DNA from: Myxococcales bacterium
GTDB taxonomy: Bacteria > Myxococcota > Myxococcia > Myxococcales > JAKAPL01
Assembly (NCBI GenBank): GCA_021783235.1
Contig: JAJXUD010000004.1
Span: 36,001 to 100,000 of the forward strand
DNA: 64,000 nucleotides
Direction of reading: 5' to 3'
The notes beneath the pieces were generated by a model. That model was given only the letters and a program-made list of their open reading frames with translations. It did no database searches and had not been told where the DNA came from. The position numbers were made by a program, and so were the translations under genes. Below are positions 1 through 7,782 of this stretch, piece by piece (the first letter of the stretch is position 1; every line of letters starts with the position of its first letter).

Positions 1-149
1 GGGCGCTGGCGGGCGGGCGGCTGGACGCCGGTCTCCCGGCAGCGGCAGCGCTCCGACTCGGGGACGCCGCGCATCACGGCGTCGACGTGGGCGCCGCAGC
101 CGGACCAGCTGACCTTGCCGCACGAGCGGCACTTGACGCGAGAGCACAT
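1..149 (-). CDS. Small Cys-rich zinc-ribbon-like protein, partial at the window edge
   Basis: The reading frame opens with ATG at 149 and runs off the left edge of the window, so only the first 49 residues are seen. It starts MCSRVKCRSCGKVSWSGCG and has Cys at positions 2, 7, 10 and 18, followed by a later CRC. This resembles widespread short bacterial proteins beginning MCSRVxCRxCGKxTWxGCG, which have no assigned reaction but are expected to bind zinc through the Cys pairs. It lies on the same strand as the FmdB-type zinc-ribbon gene that starts at 428. Recognition is by the N-terminal pattern only. The C-terminus is unseen. Confidence 0.6.
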   Translation of the reverse strand, partial: MCSRVKCRSCGKVSWSGCGAHVDAVMRGVPESERCRCRETGVQPPARQR

Positions 150-221
150 GTGCTGGGTTCTCCTCTGGGTTTGGGGGGTGAAGGGTGGGAGGGACCGGCG
201 ACCGCCGGCCGTGGCTCAGCC

Positions 222-428
222 TCAGGTGAAGCGGCCCGAGCCGCCGCAACCGCCGCCGCCGCCTCCGGCCTCGGCCGAGCCGCCGAGCGCCGCCGGCGCC
301 GACATCAGCCTTCGGACTCGCCGCTCGTCGCAGGCGGGGCAGGAGAGCTCGCCCTCCTCCTCGGGGTGGCGGATCAGCGCCTCGAACGTCCGTCCGCAGC
401 GCTCGCATTCGAATTCACGCAGTGGCAT
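222..428 (-). CDS. FmdB-family zinc-ribbon regulatory protein
   Basis: This 68-residue protein begins MPLREFECERCGRTFEALI, the typical opening of the FmdB / CxxC_CxxC_SSSS putative regulatory family (Met-Pro-aromatic-Glu-Cys). Two CxxC pairs (C8/C11 and C30/C33) would form a single zinc ribbon. The tail after residue 50 is Gly-rich low complexity (AEAGGGGGGCGG), also common in the family. FmdB was first linked to formamidase regulation, but most members have no known target. The gene sits among other short minus-strand genes with about 80 bases between it and the next one upstream. Confidence 0.85.
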   Translation of the reverse strand: MPLREFECERCGRTFEALIRHPEEEGELSCPACDERRVRRLMSAPAALGGSAEAGGGGGGCGGSGRFT

Positions 429-510
429 CCGTCTTTCCTCGTTGCCTCGTCGGTCAACAGCTCGGGTGGGTGTCGTCGGAGGCCCCGTCCCGGGGCCTTT
501 GGGGGACCGC

Positions 511-597
511 TCAGGTGGGCACCCCCAGCTTGGGGAGAATCCAGACCTGGAGAACCGTCCAGACCACGAGGACGGCCAGCATCGAGAGGACGTCCAT
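511..597 (-). CDS. 28-residue single-span membrane peptide coupled to the DUF302 gene
   Basis: The ATG at 597 overlaps the last base of the upstream DUF302 stop codon (TGATG), an arrangement that usually signals translational coupling. The 28-residue product is MDVLSMLAVLVVWTVLQVWI followed by LPKLGVPT: one hydrophobic helix covering nearly the whole chain, with a short C-terminal LPxLGVPT tail. I recall similar short peptides ending LGV(P/S)T beside DUF302 or thioredoxin-like genes in other bacteria, but no function is known. The coupling, the coherent transmembrane segment and the clean stop make it likely to be real. Role in the inner membrane is inferred. Confidence 0.6.
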   Translation of the reverse strand: MDVLSMLAVLVVWTVLQVWILPKLGVPT

Positions 598-998
598 CAG
601 ATCCGCTCGATCACGCGCCGCAGCCGCTCGTCCGCTTCCTTCGCGATCGGGTCGAGCGCCGGGTTCTTCAGGGCCTCCATCATCGCCTGGGGCCTGATCG
701 CCTGCACGACGCTGCCGCCGCCCTCGCGGGCGAAGACGGTGACGTTGCAGGGCAAGAAGAGCCCGACCCCCGGCTCGGCGGCCAGCGCGCGGTGCGCCAG
801 CGGCGGGTTGCAGGCGCCCAGGATGACGTAGGGCTTCTCGTCGACCCCGAGCTTCTCCTTCATCGTCGCCTGGACGTCGATGCGCGTCAGCACCCCAAAC
901 CCCTCGGTCTTGAGCGCCTCGGTGGTCCTCCGGATCGCCTCGTCCTGGGCGACGCCCGGCAGCTCGCGCGTGTAGCCATAAGGCACGTCGGTCTTCAT
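597..998 (-). CDS. DUF302 domain protein
   Basis: This 133-residue protein lacks a signal peptide and matches the DUF302 fold. The diagnostic segments are an N-terminal GYTRELPG strand, a LKTEGFGVLTRIDVQATMKE helix-strand unit, YVILGACNPPLAHRAL with the conserved GACNPxxA stretch, and LFLPCNVTVF. DUF302 proteins are small, probably homodimeric, and often sit beside thiol-redox or heavy-metal genes; the conserved Cys in GACNPP and LPCN may bind a ligand. The gene ends on the start codon of the 28-residue membrane peptide, so the two are probably made together. The start codon is ATG, with GGAGG-like bases about 6 nt upstream on the minus strand. Confidence 0.85.
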   Translation of the reverse strand: MKTDVPYGYTRELPGVAQDEAIRRTTEALKTEGFGVLTRIDVQATMKEKLGVDEKPYVILGACNPPLAHRALAAEPGVGLFLPCNVTVFAREGGGSVVQAIRPQAMMEALKNPALDPIAKEADERLRRVIERI

Positions 999-1121
999 GT
1001 GGCCTCCTCGTTCTTCTCGTAACTTGGAGCCATGGTCGGGCGCAAAGGGTTCGCGAGGCGAGCGGGTTGACGCAGGAGCGCCCCAGGCGGGAGGATTGCC
1101 CCTCTGACCCGGGAGGCAGCC

Positions 1122-1859
1122 GTGCGCACGAAGCTCCTCGTCTCGCTTCTATGGCTCACCGCCGGCTGCTTTTCGCCGGTGAACGAGACGCCCCAGGGCT
1201 GGCTCGCCGGCCCGGGGGCCGACGGCGGGGGCGCCAGGGCCGCCGACGCGGGGGAGCGCTGCAACGCCGCTTGCCCCGTCGGCTGCGACCTGAGCCCGGA
1301 CTGCCGCGCATGCGTCCCCGAGAGCTCCAGCGCCGGGATCGGGACGGCCTGTCGGACGAACGAGGACTGCTGCATCGGCGAATGCATCCAGGGGCTCTGC
1401 ACGGCGCTCATCGAGCCGGCGACGGACGGGGGGCCCATCTGCGGCGGAGTCGGCCCGGCGGCCTTCGCCGGGAGCTGGAGCGGCACGGCGAGCGTCTCGA
1501 TGCAGTCGGGCAGCGGCAACGGCAGCAGCGGCGGGGGAGGCTCGGATCGCGAGCAGGTGACGGCCGTCGGACCGAATCGGATCGAGTTCCAGCCCTTCCT
1601 CTCCTGGCTCCTCTCCGACTGCGCGCTCACGGCATCGCTCCTCCCCGGAGGGGGCAGCGCCTCGATCTCCTCTCCTTGTCAGGGATGCCAGCCGGTGGCG
1701 CAGAGCTGCCAGGACCTCGGCGGCGCGACGTGGACGTTTCAGAGCGGCCAGGCGACCCTCGACCCGTCAACCTGCGAACTCGGCGTCACCGCCCAGGGGC
1801 TCGTCTCGGGCTCCGGCACGACCCAGTCGTTCCAGATCGACCTCCAGCTCCACCGCTAG
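1122..1859 (+). CDS. Cys-rich secreted lipoprotein of unknown function
   Basis: The 245-residue product starts at GTG preceded by GGGAGG. It begins MRTKLLVSLLWLTAGCF, a signal peptide ending in a lipobox (LTAGC), so it should be acylated at Cys16 and anchored in the outer membrane. Residues 40-105 form a Cys-rich module (CNAACPVGCDLSPDCRACV, then CCIGECIQGLC) typical of Myxococcota-type surface lipoproteins. After a Gly/Ser-rich hinge around residue 140, the C-terminal part reads like a beta-sandwich (FAGSWSGTA, TWTFQSGQATLD). I do not recognise a specific family and assign no reaction. Confidence 0.7.
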   Translation: MRTKLLVSLLWLTAGCFSPVNETPQGWLAGPGADGGGARAADAGERCNAACPVGCDLSPDCRACVPESSSAGIGTACRTNEDCCIGECIQGLCTALIEPATDGGPICGGVGPAAFAGSWSGTASVSMQSGSGNGSSGGGGSDREQVTAVGPNRIEFQPFLSWLLSDCALTASLLPGGGSASISSPCQGCQPVAQSCQDLGGATWTFQSGQATLDPSTCELGVTAQGLVSGSGTTQSFQIDLQLHR

Positions 1860-1988
1860 CCTCTCCGTGGGCTTGGGCGCCCCTCGCAGGGTGGGGGCGC
1901 GGGAGACGCTGCCGCACGGGCGCCAGATCGCGACCGCGCCGGGGATCTCCTGGAAGCGCTCGTCGCGCCAGCGGGTTCTGGATCCCCC

Positions 1989-2017
1989 TTATCTCCGGGC
2001 GGCGGCTCTGCTAGCTT
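1989..2017 (+). promoter_or_regulatory. Possible promoter for the acyl-CoA dehydrogenase-meaB pair
   Basis: TTATCT at 1989-1994 and TAGCTT at 2012-2017 are separated by 17 bases. Each is only a partial match to the housekeeping -35 and -10 consensus. Initiation near 2024 would leave a leader of about 14 bases containing the GGAGGCG ribosome site before ATG 2038. Confidence 0.25.
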
Positions 2018-2037
2018 CCGGCCGCGGAGGCGACACC

Positions 2038-3180
2038 ATGGACTTTACCCTTCCCGAGCACGCCCTGGCGCTCCAGCGGACGGTCCGCGACTTCTGCCAA
2101 TCCGAGGTGGGGCCGAAGGCGCGCGAGTGGGATCGCAGCGGGACCTTCCCCCGGGAGACCGTCCGCAAGCTCGGCGAGCTCGGGCTGCTCGGCCTCTCGA
2201 CCCCCGAGGAGTTCGGAGGCGCGGGCCTGGACGCCGTCTCGATGGCGACCGCGGTCGAGGAGGTGGCCCGCTTCGACGGCTCGCTCGCCCTCACGGTCGC
2301 CTCCCACAACGGCCTCTGCTCGGCCCACCTCAATCGGTTCGGCAGCGAGGAGCAGAAGCGGCGCTTCCTCCCCGCGCTCGCCACCGGCGAGAAGCTCGGG
2401 GCCTGGGGCCTCACCGAGCCGGGATCGGGATCGGACGCCGCGGGGCTGCGCACCAGCGCCGTCCGGAGGGGCGATGGCTGGCTGCTCTCGGGCGCGAAGA
2501 CCTTCATCACGCAGGGGAGCGTTGGCGAGGTCTTCGTCGTCCTCGCCTCGACGAGCCCCGAGAAGAAGCAGCGCGGCGTCACCGCGTTCGTGCTCGAGAA
2601 GGGGACGCCCGGCTTCTCCCAGCGGCCGATCCACGGCAAGCTCGGGATGCGCTCCTCGGACACGGCCGAGCTCGTCCTCGAGGACGTCGAGCTGCCCGAC
2701 TCCGCCCGGGTGGGCGAGATCGACCACGGCTTCCTCGACACGCTCCGCATCCTCGACCGGGGCCGCATCGGCATCGGCGCCCTCGCGGTGGGGCTCGGCC
2801 GCGGCGCGCTCGAGGAGGCGGCCCGCTACGCGAAGGAGCGGAAGGCCTTCGGCCAGCCGATCGCCGAGTTCCAGGCCATCCGCTGGATGCTCGCCGACAT
2901 GCGGACCGAGAACGACGCCGCCCGCCTGCTGGTGCGGCGCGCCGCCCTCCTCGCCGACCACGGCCGCCCCTTCACGCGCGAGGCCTCCATGGCGAAGCTC
3001 TTCGCCTCCGAGAGCAGCATGCGGGCCTGCGGGAAGGCCGTGCAGATCCACGGCGGCTACGGCTACACCGACGAGTTCCCGGTCGAGCGCTACCTGCGCG
3101 ACGCGAAGCTCTGCGAGATCGGCGAGGGGACGAGCGAGATCCAGCGGCTCGTCATCGCCCGAGAGCTGCTCGCCGCGTGA
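2038..3180 (+). CDS. Acyl-CoA dehydrogenase
   Basis: FAD-dependent acyl-CoA dehydrogenase of 380 residues; it oxidises acyl-CoA to trans-2-enoyl-CoA and passes electrons to ETF. It begins MDFTLPEHALALQRTVRDF. The FAD/substrate segment LGAWGLTEPGSGSDAAGLRT is intact, and so is KTFITQGSVGEVFVVLA. Near the C-terminus GYGYTDEFPVERYLRDAK and GEGTSEIQRLVIAREL carry the catalytic-Glu signature (Glu about residue 363), as in short- or branched-chain enzymes such as butyryl- or isobutyryl-CoA dehydrogenase. ATG 2038 is chosen over upstream starts because the family begins here and GGAGGCG precedes it. The stop overlaps the meaB start by four bases (GTGA). The exact substrate cannot be read from the sequence. 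Confidence 0.93.
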   Translation: MDFTLPEHALALQRTVRDFCQSEVGPKAREWDRSGTFPRETVRKLGELGLLGLSTPEEFGGAGLDAVSMATAVEEVARFDGSLALTVASHNGLCSAHLNRFGSEEQKRRFLPALATGEKLGAWGLTEPGSGSDAAGLRTSAVRRGDGWLLSGAKTFITQGSVGEVFVVLASTSPEKKQRGVTAFVLEKGTPGFSQRPIHGKLGMRSSDTAELVLEDVELPDSARVGEIDHGFLDTLRILDRGRIGIGALAVGLGRGALEEAARYAKERKAFGQPIAEFQAIRWMLADMRTENDAARLLVRRAALLADHGRPFTREASMAKLFASESSMRACGKAVQIHGGYGYTDEFPVERYLRDAKLCEIGEGTSEIQRLVIARELLAA

Positions 3181-4196
3181 AGCGGACGCTCGCCGAGGGG
3201 GTGGTCGCCGGGGACGTGCGCGCCGCCTCGCGGCTGATGCGCGACGTCGACGACGGGCTGCCCTCCGCCATCCCGGAGCTCCAGGCGCTCCACCGGCGCA
3301 CGGGGCGGGCGCTGGTCATCGGTCTCACCGGCTCCCCCGGCGCCGGCAAGAGCTCGCTCTGCGACCGCCTCATCGGCCTCTACCGGCGTCAGGGGAAGAC
3401 GGTCGGGGTGGTCGCGGTCGACCCGACGAGCCCGTTCTCGGGCGGCGCCATCCTCGGCGACCGGATCCGGATGCAGGAGCACGCCACCGATCCCGAGGTC
3501 TTCATCCGCTCGCTCGCGACGCGCGGCCACCTGGGCGGGCTCTCTCGGGCCGCCGCCGCCTGCGTGACCGTCATGGACGCGATGGGCAAGGACGTCGTCA
3601 TCGTCGAGACCGTCGGCGTCGGCCAGGACGAGATCGACGTGGCGGGGCTCGCCCACTGCGTCGTCGTGGTGGTGGTCCCGGGGATGGGAGACGACATCCA
3701 GGCCATCAAGGCCGGCATCCTCGAGATCGCCGACGTCTTCGCCGTCAACAAGGCCGACCGCGAGGGCGCCGACCGGACGGTGCGCGAGCTGCGCGCCATG
3801 CTCGAGCTGCGGCACGCCACCGCCGGGCCGACCGCGGCCGAGCTCCTGCACCACGGCCTCGCCGCCGCGGGCCATGGCGCCGCCTCGACGGCGCCCGCCG
3901 CCCCGGTCTGGGAGCCGCCGATCGTCAAGACCGTGGCGACGCAGGAGCAGGGGATCGACGAGCTCGCGCGGGCGATCGGCTCGCAGCTCGCCTGGCTCGA
4001 CGAGACGGGGCAGCGGCCGCTGCGCGAGGCGGCGCGCGCGAAGGCCGAGTTCCTCGCGATCCTCCGGGAGCGGCTCCTCGCCTCGGCGCTCGATCGGCTC
4101 GAGCGCGAGCGGGGCCAGCTCGACGAGGTGGCGCGCCGCATCGCCGCGCGCGAGGCGGATCCCTGGAGCCTCGCCGAGGAGCTGGTCGCGCGCTGA
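3177..4196 (+). CDS. meaB: Methylmalonyl-CoA mutase-associated GTPase MeaB (ArgK family)
   Basis: G3E-type GTPase of 339 residues that acts as a chaperone for B12-dependent acyl-CoA mutases, protecting and reloading their cofactor. The P-loop GSPGAGKS lies at residues 52-59; VAVDPTSPFSGGAILGDRIRM carries the family's switch region, and IVETVGVGQDEIDV, VVPGMGDDIQ and AVNKAD (the base-specificity motif NKAD) follow in order. The C-terminal third is the helical dimerisation arm (LRERLLASALDRLE). The start is the GTG that overlaps the acyl-CoA dehydrogenase stop, which fits coupling. No mutase subunit lies in the window, so its client (methylmalonyl-, isobutyryl- or ethylmalonyl-CoA mutase) is unknown. 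Co-transcription with an acyl-CoA dehydrogenase suggests branched-chain or propionate metabolism. Confidence 0.93.
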   Translation: MKRTLAEGVVAGDVRAASRLMRDVDDGLPSAIPELQALHRRTGRALVIGLTGSPGAGKSSLCDRLIGLYRRQGKTVGVVAVDPTSPFSGGAILGDRIRMQEHATDPEVFIRSLATRGHLGGLSRAAAACVTVMDAMGKDVVIVETVGVGQDEIDVAGLAHCVVVVVVPGMGDDIQAIKAGILEIADVFAVNKADREGADRTVRELRAMLELRHATAGPTAAELLHHGLAAAGHGAASTAPAAPVWEPPIVKTVATQEQGIDELARAIGSQLAWLDETGQRPLREAARAKAEFLAILRERLLASALDRLERERGQLDEVARRIAAREADPWSLAEELVAR

Positions 4197-4326
4197 CGGG
4201 GTGGGGGAAGGGGGACGAGCCCGCCGCGCCCTGGAGCGAGGCGAGGAGACGGGCGATCCGAGGGGTCCGGTGGCGGGCCAGCCCGGGGCCCGGACTTCGA
4301 GCGAGCCCCGAGGCCGCTCGCTGCGG

Positions 4327-4332
4327 TAGGAT
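4327..4332 (+). promoter_or_regulatory. -10-like box TAGGAT placed for a leaderless surE transcript
   Basis: TAGGAT ends six bases before the GTG start of surE, which is where transcription would begin for a -10 element. No ribosome-binding sequence fits in between and no clear -35 is visible. The same geometry recurs upstream of the genes at 24752 and 59339. Confidence 0.3.
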
Positions 4333-4338
4333 GCCGGG

Positions 4339-5157
4339 GTGCCGAGCAGAGACGACGCTTCGAAGGCCGCGCCCCGCCGCCCCCCTGGCGCCCGGCCGCG
4401 GGTCCTCCTCACGAACGACGACGGCCTCTGGGCGCCGGGCATCGAGAGCCTCGGCAAGGCGCTCGATCCGCTCTGCGAGCTCTGGGTGGTGGCGCCCGAT
4501 CGAGAGCAGTCGGCGGCGAGCCACGCCATCACGCTCGCGCGGCCGCTTCGGCTCCACCCCGTCGGCGAGCGGCGCTACGCCGTCGACGGGACGCCGACCG
4601 ACTGCGTCTACCTCGCGGTGAACCACCTGTTGAAGGACAATCCACCGCTCGCCGTCTTCTCGGGGGTGAACCACGGCGCGAACCTCGCGGACGACGTCAT
4701 CTACTCCGGCACGGTCGCCGGCGCCATCGAGGGGGCGATCCTCGGCGTGCCGTTCTGCGCGGCGCTCTCCCTCGTGGGCCGCGGCCGGCTGGACTTCACC
4801 GCGGCCGCGGATTTCGGCCGGGCGATGCTCGAGCGGCTCCTCGAGACGCCCCCCGAGCGCCCCATGCTGCTGAACGTCAACGTCCCGGCCGAGCCGCGCG
4901 GGCGCGGCTTCGCGCTGACCCGCCTCGGCCGGCGGGGTTACGGCGCCTCGGTCGTGGAGAAGACCGATCCCCGGGGGCGCCCCTATTACTGGATCGGCGG
5001 TCCGGAGCAGGCCCACGCGGACCTGAAGGGCTCGGATTGCAACGCCGTCCTCGACGACGGGCTCGTCTCGGTGACCCCGCTCCACCTCGACCTGACGAGC
5101 AACGACGCCCTGGCGGCGCTCTCGAACTGGAGCTTGCCGAGGCATGAGCGGCGGTAA
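4339..5157 (+). CDS. surE: 5'/3'-nucleotidase SurE
   Basis: SurE hydrolyses nucleoside 5'- and 3'-monophosphates with a divalent metal and is linked to stationary-phase survival. The 272-residue protein has a 20-residue basic extension followed by the hallmark VLLTNDDGLWAPGI (metal-binding Asp27/Asp28). VVAPDREQSAASHAITL, DGTPTDCV, FSGVNHGANLADDVIYSGTVAGA (conserved Asn and the YSGTVGAA-type turn) and LLNVNVP complete the family pattern. The start is GTG. The gene overlaps the next reading frame by 14 bases. In many proteobacteria surE is followed by pcm, nlpD and rpoS; here an NlpD-like gene follows at once. Confidence 0.95.
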   Translation: MPSRDDASKAAPRRPPGARPRVLLTNDDGLWAPGIESLGKALDPLCELWVVAPDREQSAASHAITLARPLRLHPVGERRYAVDGTPTDCVYLAVNHLLKDNPPLAVFSGVNHGANLADDVIYSGTVAGAIEGAILGVPFCAALSLVGRGRLDFTAAADFGRAMLERLLETPPERPMLLNVNVPAEPRGRGFALTRLGRRGYGASVVEKTDPRGRPYYWIGGPEQAHADLKGSDCNAVLDDGLVSVTPLHLDLTSNDALAALSNWSLPRHERR

Positions 5158-5866
5158 GCGCCGCTGGCGCGCCCTCGCGCTCGCCGCGGTCCTCTCGGCC
5201 GCCTGTCACCCCCGCGTCTCGACCCCCGAGCCGCCGTTCCCACTGGGGGAGGGCGAGCCGCACGCGGAGCCGGACGTCGCCGGCGTCTTCCACGTCGTGC
5301 GGCGAGGGCAGACCCTCTGGCGGATCTCCCGGGCCTACGGGATCTCCGAGGGGGCTCTCGCCGAGGCGAACGACCTGCGCAGCCCGGGCGAGCTGAGGGT
5401 GGGCGAGGTGATCTTCGTCCCTGGCGCCGAGCGGACCCTCGAGGTCCCGCCCGCGGCGGGCGCCGCCCCGGAGGCCGAGGCGCCGCTCCACCGCGCGCGC
5501 TTCGCCTGGCCCCTCCGTGGCGTCCTCGTCTCGCGCTTCGGAGAGAGGGGCGGCGAGCACCACGACGGCATCGACATCGCGGCGCCCGAGGGCGCTCCCA
5601 TCGAGGCGGCGGCCCGCGGCACGGTCATCTTCGCGGGGACCCAGCACGGCTACGGCAACCTCGCGATCGTCGACCACGGCGGGGGAGAGGCCACGGTCTA
5701 CGCGCACTGCGAGAAGCTCCTCGTCCACGTGGGAGAGGCCGTCTCGGCGGGCGAGGTCATCGCCCGGGTCGGCCGCACCGGTCGAGCCACCGGGCCGCAC
5801 CTCCACTTCGAGGTCCGGGAGCACGCGCGGCCTCGAAACCCGCTCCTCTTCCTCCCGACCGAGTGA
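5144..5866 (+). CDS. NlpD-like LysM/M23 murein-binding lipoprotein
   Basis: Outer-membrane lipoprotein of 240 residues with signal MSGGKRRWRALALAAVLSAA and lipidated Cys21. A LysM domain (about residues 47-92; HVVRRGQTLWRISRAYGIS) binds peptidoglycan. It is followed by a C-terminal peptidase_M23 domain (about 118-237), beginning WPLRGVLVSRFGERGGEHH. The M23 zinc motifs HHDGIDIAAPEG and HLHFEVR are present, as is the YAHCEKLL strand with His, so it may be an active endopeptidase. Some NlpD proteins, by contrast, are degenerate activators of amidases. It overlaps surE by 14 bases, so both are probably co-translated. Expected role is cell-wall cleavage or amidase activation during division. Confidence 0.9.
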   Translation: MSGGKRRWRALALAAVLSAACHPRVSTPEPPFPLGEGEPHAEPDVAGVFHVVRRGQTLWRISRAYGISEGALAEANDLRSPGELRVGEVIFVPGAERTLEVPPAAGAAPEAEAPLHRARFAWPLRGVLVSRFGERGGEHHDGIDIAAPEGAPIEAAARGTVIFAGTQHGYGNLAIVDHGGGEATVYAHCEKLLVHVGEAVSAGEVIARVGRTGRATGPHLHFEVREHARPRNPLLFLPTE

Positions 5867-6119
5867 ACCCCCGGCTGGAGCGCGATCGCTCGGTCTGAAA
5901 GTGCCTCCAGGTAAAATGCGAGGGCACGCCAGGTCGCTGGTCTGATGGATTGCCGACTGATACTCCAACGCCCGGAGGCTGGGTGACCGGCCTCCCGGCC
6001 GCCTTCCGTCGTTCCCCCCCCACGACGCGAGGGCGGCTGTTTTCGTCTCTGCGCCGTCCGAGGGCGTGCGGGGGCGCGGGGCCGTGTTATAAGGGCGCCC
6101 CTTGGAACCCGGGCTCGCC

Positions 6120-6764
6120 ATGAAGTTCCTCGTCTATTTCGTGCCGATGATCGCGTCGCTCTCGGTCCACGAGTGCGCGCACGCCTGGGCGGCGCTGCTG
6201 CTCGGCGACGAGACGGCGCGGGAGCGCGGGCGCCTGACCTTGAACCCGCTCGCCCACGTGGATCCGTTCGGGACCATCCTGTTGCCCGCGCTCGGCATCT
6301 TCGCCACCGGCAGCGCGCTCTTCGGCTGGGCGAAGCCGACTCCGGTGAACCCCGCCCGCTTCCGGCGCGAGATCAGCGTGCGGGCGGGGATGGCCATCAC
6401 CGCGGCGGCCGGTCCCGCCTCGAACGTCGTGCTGGGCGCGCTCGCGGGCGTCGCCTTCGGCCTGTCGCGCCGCCTCTGGCCGGACGGGGCGCTCCTCGCG
6501 GAGCTGCTCTTCGCGACCATGGCCGTCAACGCGGGCCTCGCCGTCTTCAACCTGCTGCCGGTGCCGCCGCTCGACGGCGCCCGCGTCCTCGCCGGTCTCC
6601 TGCCGCCCCGTGCCGCGCTCCGCTACGCGCGCTTCACCGCCCTCGCGCCGATCGTGCTGCTCGCCTTCGTGGCCGTCCCGCAGGTGAGCAGCCTGCTCTT
6701 CCAGCCGACCGAGGGGCTCCTCGCCGTCTTTCGGGCCCTCGCCCGCACCGCCGGAGGATTCTAG
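6120..6764 (+). CDS. Site-2 protease family (M50) membrane zinc protease
   Basis: Integral-membrane M50 peptidase of 214 residues from ATG 6120, the smaller type without PDZ domains. The zinc motif HECAH is at residues 17-21 inside the first membrane segment. NPLAHVDPFGTILLP with the conserved NP..H.DP pattern and the C-terminal FNLLPVPPLDGARVL with the third zinc ligand (Asp) are all present. Hydrophobic segments cover most of the chain. Substrates of this minimal family are unknown, though it may cut transmembrane segments of anti-sigma factors or processed signal peptides. An in-frame TTG lies 18 bases upstream but lacks family similarity. The conserved order with trpS, scpA, scpB and rluB suggests transcription with them. 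Confidence 0.9.
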   Translation: MKFLVYFVPMIASLSVHECAHAWAALLLGDETARERGRLTLNPLAHVDPFGTILLPALGIFATGSALFGWAKPTPVNPARFRREISVRAGMAITAAAGPASNVVLGALAGVAFGLSRRLWPDGALLAELLFATMAVNAGLAVFNLLPVPPLDGARVLAGLLPPRAALRYARFTALAPIVLLAFVAVPQVSSLLFQPTEGLLAVFRALARTAGGF

Positions 6765-7781
6765 ATGGCCGAACCGAAGAAGCGCGTCCTCAGCGGCATG
6801 CGGCCCACCGGGCGGCTCCACCTCGGGAACCTCCACGGGGCCCTCGTCAACTGGGTGGCGCTGCAGCGGCGCGACGACCTCGACTGCTTCTTCTTCTCGG
6901 CGGACTGGCACGCGCTGACCACCGGCTATGCCGACACCTCGTCGATCCGGACCGACGAGCGCGAGATGATCCTCGACTGGCTCGCGGCGGGCCTCGATCC
7001 CGTCCGCTCGACGATCTTCGTCCAGTCGGCGGTGCCCGAGCACGCCGAGCTCTACCTCCTCTTCGGGATGGTGACGCCGACGCCGTGGCTCGAGCGCGTG
7101 CCGACCTACAAGGAGCAGCAGCAGGAGCTGCGCGACCGCGACCTCGGCACGCACGGCTTCCTCGGCTACCCGTTGCTCCAGGCGGCCGACATCGCCGCCT
7201 ACCGCGCCTCGCTCGTGCCCGTGGGGCAGGATCAGGTGGCCCACCTCGAGCTGACCCGCGAGGTCCTGCGCCGCTTCAACCACCTCTACGGAGAGCTCTT
7301 CCCGGAGCCACAGCCGCTCCTCACCGTGGTCCCGAAGGTCATCGGCATCGACGGTCGCAAGATGTCGAAGTCGTACGGCAACAGCCTCTGGCTCGGGGAG
7401 GAGGCGGAGTCGACGAAGAAGAAGATCATGGGCGCGACGACCGACCCGGCCCGCGTCCGGCGCCAGGACAAGGGGAACCCCGAGAACTGCGGCATCTTCT
7501 ACCTGCACCAGCTCTACTCGTCCGGGGAGCGCGTCCGGGAGGTCGACGCCGGCTGCCGGAGCGCCGGCATCGGCTGCGTGGACTGCAAGAAGTGGCTCCT
7601 CGAGGGGCTCTTGCCCGCCCAGGCCGAGCTGCGCGAGCGCCGCGCGGCCATCGCGGCGAAGCCGCGCCTCGTGCGCGAGATCGTCGAGGATGGAAACGGC
7701 CGGGCGCGGCGGGCGGCCGGCGAGACCCTCGAGAAGGTTCGCGAGGCCATGAAGCTCGGACCGCTCGACGAGGAGGGCTGA
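6765..7781 (+). CDS. trpS: Tryptophanyl-tRNA synthetase
   Basis: Class Ic aminoacyl-tRNA synthetase, 338 residues, charging tRNA-Trp. The HIGH-type motif is SGMRPTGRLHLGN (residues 10-22), and the KMSKS loop is IDGRKMSKSYGN near residue 199. The middle segment (DWHALTT, PTPWLERVPTYKEQ, LGYPLLQAADI, PVGQDQVAHLELTRE) is standard for bacterial TrpRS. The C-terminal region holds CxxC-like clusters (CRSAGIGCVDCKKW), which are found in a subset of TrpRS proteins. The gene starts directly after the M50 protease stop codon. Confidence 0.97.
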   Translation: MAEPKKRVLSGMRPTGRLHLGNLHGALVNWVALQRRDDLDCFFFSADWHALTTGYADTSSIRTDEREMILDWLAAGLDPVRSTIFVQSAVPEHAELYLLFGMVTPTPWLERVPTYKEQQQELRDRDLGTHGFLGYPLLQAADIAAYRASLVPVGQDQVAHLELTREVLRRFNHLYGELFPEPQPLLTVVPKVIGIDGRKMSKSYGNSLWLGEEAESTKKKIMGATTDPARVRRQDKGNPENCGIFYLHQLYSSGERVREVDAGCRSAGIGCVDCKKWLLEGLLPAQAELRERRAAIAAKPRLVREIVEDGNGRARRAAGETLEKVREAMKLGPLDEEG

Positions 7782-7782
7782 G

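Noticed and set aside
5971..5998. Inverted repeat GGAGGC/GCCTCC after the NlpD-like gene
   Set aside because: The stem is six pairs with a 10-base loop and no T-run follows, so an intrinsic terminator is unsupported.
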